From Cypionkella sp. (lineage in GTDB: Bacteria; Pseudomonadota; Alphaproteobacteria; Rhodobacterales; Rhodobacteraceae): a stretch of 64,000 nt of DNA. Numbering within the stretch: the stretch's first letter is position 1; each line of letters opens with the position of its first letter. Shown in pieces: positions 61,301 to 64,000 of this stretch. The stretch lies in contig NZ_JAUSBA010000018.1 in the NCBI RefSeq assembly GCF_030652235.1, positions 62,001-126,000 of the forward strand, read 5' to 3'. The notes under the pieces were generated by a model. The model did not search any database, was not told where the DNA came from, and saw only the letters and a program-made list of their open reading frames with translations. Made by a program: the position numbers and the translations under genes.

Positions 61301-64000
61301 GAATGCCACTGACCAAGGATCGGCCCCGTCCTCGATCAGCGCCGCATAGTTGGGTTCCGGCCACGACTTCGACAGCGGATGATTGGCGACATCGCCATCG
61401 GGCACATCGCCGAGACGTTTCGCAAAGCCCTTCCAACGATCCTTGGCTGCACCGTCCAGCTTTTCGCCGAAGTCAGCGATCTTGCCAGCAGGCTTCGCTG
61501 GAGCGACGGCGGCACCCTCCAACCGAACCGGCTTGGTCGTATCCCCGTTCGCCACCCAATCCTTGAACTCGGCGACAGTCATAACCTTGTGCGCGCCCAT
61601 CCGGTCGGCACCTTTGCCGTCAGAAAAGCCCTGCACATAGAAATCCAGCGCGGTTTTGCGGTTGGTGAAGCCCAGCATCGACTTGGTTTCATCGAATTTC
61701 TTCGTATCGGCATCGACCTGATCGACCACCACTACGACATCGCTATCGGGATTATCGCCCATGTAAACGTCGAGATGATCACCATCTGCGCCTTCCGTGC
61801 GCTTCAGGTAGCCGTAGTGCGCTGGCAGCTTCACCGACCATTCGTTGCCATCGGCATCTTTGCCTTTGCGCAGCGCGCCCTTCGGCGTTTCGATGGTGAT
61901 GTCCAAGCCGTTCCAAGCGGCGTGAGCCATTTTGTAGTTGCCCGCCTCTTTCTGGGCGTCTGTGGGGTTCTTGTCGGCCTCTGCGGCGGCAGTGTCGATT
62001 TCTGCGGCGGTCGGCGCTGGCGTTGGCTCCTTGGCAACGGTTTGCTGTTGCTCACGATCAACTGGCCCCGCGCGCAGCTCGCGCTCGCTTGGCGTGGTGC
62101 CGTGGCTCCGCACGCGCATATCGCTGGGGTTCTTCACCCACTTATCACCCTGCTTCACCACGGATTCGACGGTAACTTTCGGGCCGCCATCTTTATCCCG
62201 TTCAAAGGCAACAACCCTATCATGTCCGCCGCCGTAAGCCGACACGATGTTGCCGGGGGTGAAGTGCGCGTCGATCTGGGCGTCATGCGCAGTGCGGGCG
62301 GCTTTGGGCGACAGCTTTGGTTTCGCTGGCGGCGCGGGGGTGTGGGGTTTTGCGAGCGGGGCATCCACCGTTTCTTCGTTTGGTTTCACCGGATCGGCAA
62401 CCGAACGCTCCACTTCGGTCTTAAACCCGGCACCACGATCAGCTTTCGGTTGCCAGCGGTTCTCGCCATTCACCTTGACCAATGGCTCAACAACCCTGTT
62501 GCCATTCTGGCGATAAGATCGAACGCCATCGGCATCCTCAAACAGCGGATTGCCTTCGGCGTTGACGCCGATCTGGCTTTGCTTCGGCTTGGCAGAAGGT
62601 TTTACAACTTGATCAACAGGCTCGGATTCCGCCACAGGCGCAATTTTATCCAGCTCATTCATCGCCCCTTGGGTGGCAGCGGCAATATCATCCTCTGACA
62701 TGCCCTTGGTGTCGATCACCCGGTCAAAATCACTTGGGCCATCCGGCTTGGCACGAACCACAACCTTGCCGGGACGCACCAAGACATTGCGACCAGCAAC
62801 TTCGCCATCCCAAGCGCTTTTGCCATTGGCTGCAATCGGCAGAAACTGCCCCCACTCGCGGCGGGCCTGCTCTTTGCTGGCAGGATCAGCCTTAGTGCTG
62901 TCGGCAACGGGTTTTGATGCTAGCGCCTTGTCTGGCATCACCACATCGCGCATATCCGCTTCGGCCTTGGTGATCGCGGCTTCCTGCTCAGCGTCGGCCT
63001 GAGCGCGTTCCGCGTCATCGTCGGCCTTGGTGACGTGATCAGCAGCAAGGCCATCATCGAGCATGGGCGCGACTGGCGCGCGCGGGGCGGTCAGTGCAGA
63101 AGGTTGCTCGCTGCCGGTTCCCGCAGCAGGAATATCAGCATCGCCGCCCGACACTCCGGCGTCCCGCGCTGGAGAAGCGTTACCTCCGTCGAGTCCTTGT
63201 CCAGCGCCTTGCTGAGCGACTGCGCCACTTCCGGCGACACCTCCCCCATTTGCTGCAACTGGCTCAGGGCTTGGCGGGCTGACATTTTGCGTGACATCTT
63301 GCTTCCCTGTGACGGCATCTGTCGGTTGCGCGGGCGGTGCGGTTGCATCTTCATTCCACGGCCCATCGTAGTAGCCCATCTCACGCAATGCTTCTGGTGC
63401 CGCATCATCGACATGACCAACCGATAATTCACTTTCAGGTGCCAAGGCAGGCACTTCTGCCTGTTTCTGTGGGGCTTTTTTCCCAGCCCCTTTAGCTGCT
63501 GCCTTGGCTTCTTCCTCTAGCCGCAGTGCCTCATTGCGCGCCTGATCAAACTCTTGGGGGTCAAGCACGATTTCTTCGCCGTTGACGCGGACGGAAACAC
63601 CATCTGGGCCTTCACCAAGGAAAACAGCGTTGTGCGTGACTTCACCTTCGGGGTCATAGAGCTTGATTGCGCTGCCCGGTTTCTGATCGGGGAAGAACGA
63701 AGGCGGAGGCACGGCCTCTGGCTGCGGGGTGAGATCCGGCGCAAGGGCTGCGGCGCGGCCAATCGGCCCGGTTGGTGCGGCAATCGTGGCTGCGGTGAGC
63801 CCATCGTCGGCCATTGGCGCTGGAGCTGCTGGTGGCATATTGGCGGAAGCCGCCCCTGCATCTGGTCCGGGGAGGCCCATAGCTGGAGCAGCTTCCTGAC
63901 CCCCGGCGCTGCCATCGCCGAGAGGTTGGGAATTGGGGGTCGTGAGTGGAGGCTGAGTGACGGGTTGGCCCGCAGGACGGTTCGCAGCACCAGCGACGGC
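55388..64000 (-). CDS. Giant phage polyvalent protein (PLxRFG type), N-terminus beyond window
   Basis: At least 2871 residues: the track begins at a Met at 63880, but the frame is open to the window edge. Numbering from that Met: 1-640 Ala/Pro-rich linkers with small beta-modules; 655-790 an inorganic-pyrophosphatase-like domain (ETPKGALRKGKDADG, GDHLDVYMGD); about 1085-1300 an LPD1-type region (FGFRGVQFGNYVE, LAFGARG) with HEWFH at 1179; about 1660-1780 a second HExxH (HEIVH at 1706); 1990-2120 helical/coiled-coil; PLARFGNYF at 2126; then a long helical region with membrane-like segments (GYGLLMMLMGMLAPG). Such multidomain proteins are thought to be injected with phage DNA and act early in the host. 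Confidence 0.85.
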   Translation of the reverse strand, partial: AVAGAANRPAGQPVTQPPLTTPNSQPLGDGSAGGQEAAPAMGLPGPDAGAASANMPPAAPAPMADDGLTAATIAAPTGPIGRAAALAPDLTPQPEAVPPPSFFPDQKPGSAIKLYDPEGEVTHNAVFLGEGPDGVSVRVNGEEIVLDPQEFDQARNEALRLEEEAKAAAKGAGKKAPQKQAEVPALAPESELSVGHVDDAAPEALREMGYYDGPWNEDATAPPAQPTDAVTGKQDVTQNVSPPSPEPVAANGGGVAGSGAVAQQGAGQGLDGGNASPARDAGVSGGDADIPAAGTGSEQPSALTAPRAPVAPMLDDGLAADHVTKADDDAERAQADAEQEAAITKAEADMRDVVMPDKALASKPVADSTKADPASKEQARREWGQFLPIAANGKSAWDGEVAGRNVLVRPGKVVVRAKPDGPSDFDRVIDTKGMSEDDIAAATQGAMNELDKIAPVAESEPVDQVVKPSAKPKQSQIGVNAEGNPLFEDADGVRSYRQNGNRVVEPLVKVNGENRWQPKADRGAGFKTEVERSVADPVKPNEETVDAPLAKPHTPAPPAKPKLSPKAARTAHDAQIDAHFTPGNIVSAYGGGHDRVVAFERDKDGGPKVTVESVVKQGDKWVKNPSDMRVRSHGTTPSERELRAGPVDREQQQTVAKEPTPAPTAAEIDTAAAEADKNPTDAQKEAGNYKMAHAAWNGLDITIETPKGALRKGKDADGNEWSVKLPAHYGYLKRTEGADGDHLDVYMGDNPDSDVVVVVDQVDADTKKFDETKSMLGFTNRKTALDFYVQGFSDGKGADRMGAHKVMTVAEFKDWVANGDTTKPVRLEGAAVAPAKPAGKIADFGEKLDGAAKDRWKGFAKRLGDVPDGDVANHPLSKSWPEPNYAALIEDGADPWSVAFIRAARQHVPRKPQGWKLKGWVEAVKLLRTFSRSLLDGVIDPQGIRDRLEQPSMSRLRDDIMGAVDLYLALGHDRDLTGIKLQHSTPYLSDGKMTQARYEVIGPGARNWPKVLAFGATKEAAIQAFKATGTDTTAETAKAKKGPEFLIYSAKPKGGEAYVFIGVKVAGKPVEVQRFATSQEARAYRTNNRADLEKRLAAMKEVPSERRDTNSERIGDDHRLGADVTPEAFEQTFGFRGVQFGNYVEGARRQQDLNQAYDALMDLAGIIGIPPKALSLNGQMGLAFGARGRGGKTPAKAHYESGNIVINLTKDKGAGSLAHEWFHAVDNYFERMRGRPVEFVTNNPAPRKTGEAADVRPEVLQAFADLREALRTTKLKPRSAVIDKMRSTPYWSTGVEMHARAFESYVIAKLRDQNAANDYLANIVSEEYWKAAAALQGLEGDSYPYLIADEEPAVRAAFDKLFTVIETRETDRGVEMYSRFPDGQEPADMDSAFAAEIMAELASVDDLFQNPTAQGTSIKAVFGEVDPSVTYVGDVATQGEASAFSERAEKLGAEKMHLLRTGGQDFFVYEGDGNVWMDVSNMTEGGAGSAVYSAVADYAYNSGQVFIGDPEGLSDIALRRRTEAMLSSALKHGTTKHLEPHERQIKGDAALGVTPLVWTDGDTVGNVESLIDVSVENLIHHVPEVADARYDFATGTFRDGEGESIADGRFRAWSTTAGARAAGAGRKTLKRGILLNTLAHTPSGKRPGLLERSLQQSDKLVARGLGKIFYSRGDVANSKPIPVSSLLAISESIAAEVKSAGLAGKVSPILVRRLLDRNGIPIQGRQAGAQIEISADSADPVGVMRHEIVHALRDESLWSKPYGLFTGVEWRTLVAAARGDVEIMARVEKAYSDKSPAVQTEEAVAEMYREWAGARAAAGPVSRIFNKVAAFFRAFASALRGEGFTDAAMVMERIAGGKVGGRGQDGGADIGPKPDASPDAAASDEKEMRNPLIAVQDKFKGLVGSRHWKNPGEWVSNIVTDKMVGDNGYNALSLVPGRALFAELGKYLPAAKAYLRQKEEMDSVRNEWHARADAVAQRWLAAQNKNPDASSKMSDLMHSSTLSGIDPSEPDTWVHAMDARARREIAENGDKASDWAKDAMREIEAHEGSYAKLRAEYKALPLEFRQLYRTVKSGYDAMGQASEKAILQNIQNATKIGLKRAVRTHEKEIARIRDEGLEGVERDEAIAAADAKLKAVKMRGGFSARARLAALRKKFELNRLLGPYFPLARFGNYFVTVRNSVGAVISFSKFEKESQQQAFIREMKEKGETKIEHGTMDDAQKLRGQIDPSFVADIENMLAESGASDEVMDAVWQHWLGTLPDMSIRTSSIHRKGRAGYSADAFRAFSNQMFHGGHQLAKLEHGLLMEEHLNDATEQAKVADNPNRALQVVAEMKKRHDFTMNPKGNRYVAYMSNAAFIWYLGATPAAALANITQTTVVGIPLMSARFGKAGVVGVTKALGKASKDFVAGRGKVSKRVAGVPVWTDQWTAENSPNLTTEEKAALAEAVRRGTIDKTQAHDLASAAEHGIEYNARREKWMKRIGFFFHHAERFNREVTFLASYRLAKAEGLDHAAAVDAAGDLTFKIHFDMQNNSRPRFMQDNMGKALTTFRQFTVNMLWRLFRDTHQMLNGATKEDRREARLQLVGLTLSMMAHAGIRGVWGYGLLMMLMGMLAPGADDDDIKEWLQEALLMQGDSAGVAAWNFTMGAVLNGVPGQILGVDLTDRIGMPNLWWRDAPNDLEGADLYTHQVMNLLGPAVSIGAGAARGVQLAADGEWWRGTEAAVPKVIRDGMKSVRYVGDGVNTLKGDSLIEGVSPYQAIVQAIGFTPAEIAERYDINSRLKDREMQVTDERSGIQKAAAKAILAGDGIPADILAQIGDFNSRYPEYPITGESIKLSARSKMRASDRSEFGIILNPRLNDRLRAERATPIGR

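Noticed and set aside
48230-64000. Gene transfer agent instead of a prophage
   Set aside because: A giant polyvalent protein, DUF5131, ASCH and an overlapping early cassette do not fit the compact GTA cluster; head genes are outside the window so this rests on gene content only.

Overview
The window is a GC-rich alphaproteobacterial chromosome segment, most likely from the Rhodobacterales (Rhodobacter/Roseobacter group). The evidence is the cta gene order (ctaC-ctaB-small ORF-ctaG-ctaE-SURF1) next to thrC/M16 peptidase/GNAT, the glyQ-DUF6446-glyS-PPDK-like run, a SAM-II riboswitch in front of metZ, and FolE2-type folate synthesis. About three quarters (1-48229) is ordinary chromosome. The last quarter (about 48230-64000) is the left part of a prophage, or a close relative, that runs off the right edge.

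Layout. 1-1231: gatA (cut by the window start) and gatC. 1452-5866: an APH-type phosphotransferase, a DMSP-lyase-like cupin, mtnP, the remains of an SDR-type gene, apt and a DUF1428 protein; mtnP releases adenine and apt salvages it. 5957-9847: a GlcD-type FAD oxidoreductase, DUF1697, GNAT and M16 peptidase. 9844-15583: thrC, then the aa3 cytochrome oxidase biogenesis block with a perfect FNR-type box upstream. 15873-21024: tldD, a class-V aminotransferase, two overlapping Lrp-type regulators divergent from ilvC. 21521-25655: glmM, folP, folB and a cell-wall hydrolase. 25840-32203: a PPDK-like protein, glyS, DUF6446 and glyQ. 32360-36936: a trypsin-fold pseudoprotease, folE2, and metZ under a SAM-II riboswitch with an intrinsic terminator. 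37057-48229: an alpha/beta hydrolase, membrane proteins, yciB, an EamA transporter, ftsY, a broken lysoplasmalogenase, an AlkB-type monooxygenase, xseA, a low-GC membrane protein and purD.

Prophage. A chain of twelve small plus-strand genes, almost all overlapping the next by 1-11 bases, carries a Gp37/Gp68-type (DUF5131) protein, a possible 2OG-Fe(II) oxygenase and an ASCH protein. It meets head-on a minus-strand late block with nested Rz/Rz1 spanins, a TIGR02594-type endolysin, a holin and three tail-associated proteins. Behind these lies a giant polyvalent protein of at least 2871 residues with an inorganic-pyrophosphatase-like domain, two separate HExxH metallopeptidase-like motifs and a PLxRFG-type C-terminal region. 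No integrase, terminase, portal or capsid gene is inside the window.

Across the chromosome part, one family of short elements (a TCAAATA(Y)(T)CC-type core plus a GC-rich hairpin) recurs at least eight times, each time 3' of a gene in sense orientation. This is the clearest piece of unexplained structure outside the prophage. Three genes show visible decay: the SDR remnant, the lysoplasmalogenase (13-bp tandem duplication plus a G-run slip) and a phage DUF7352-like gene.
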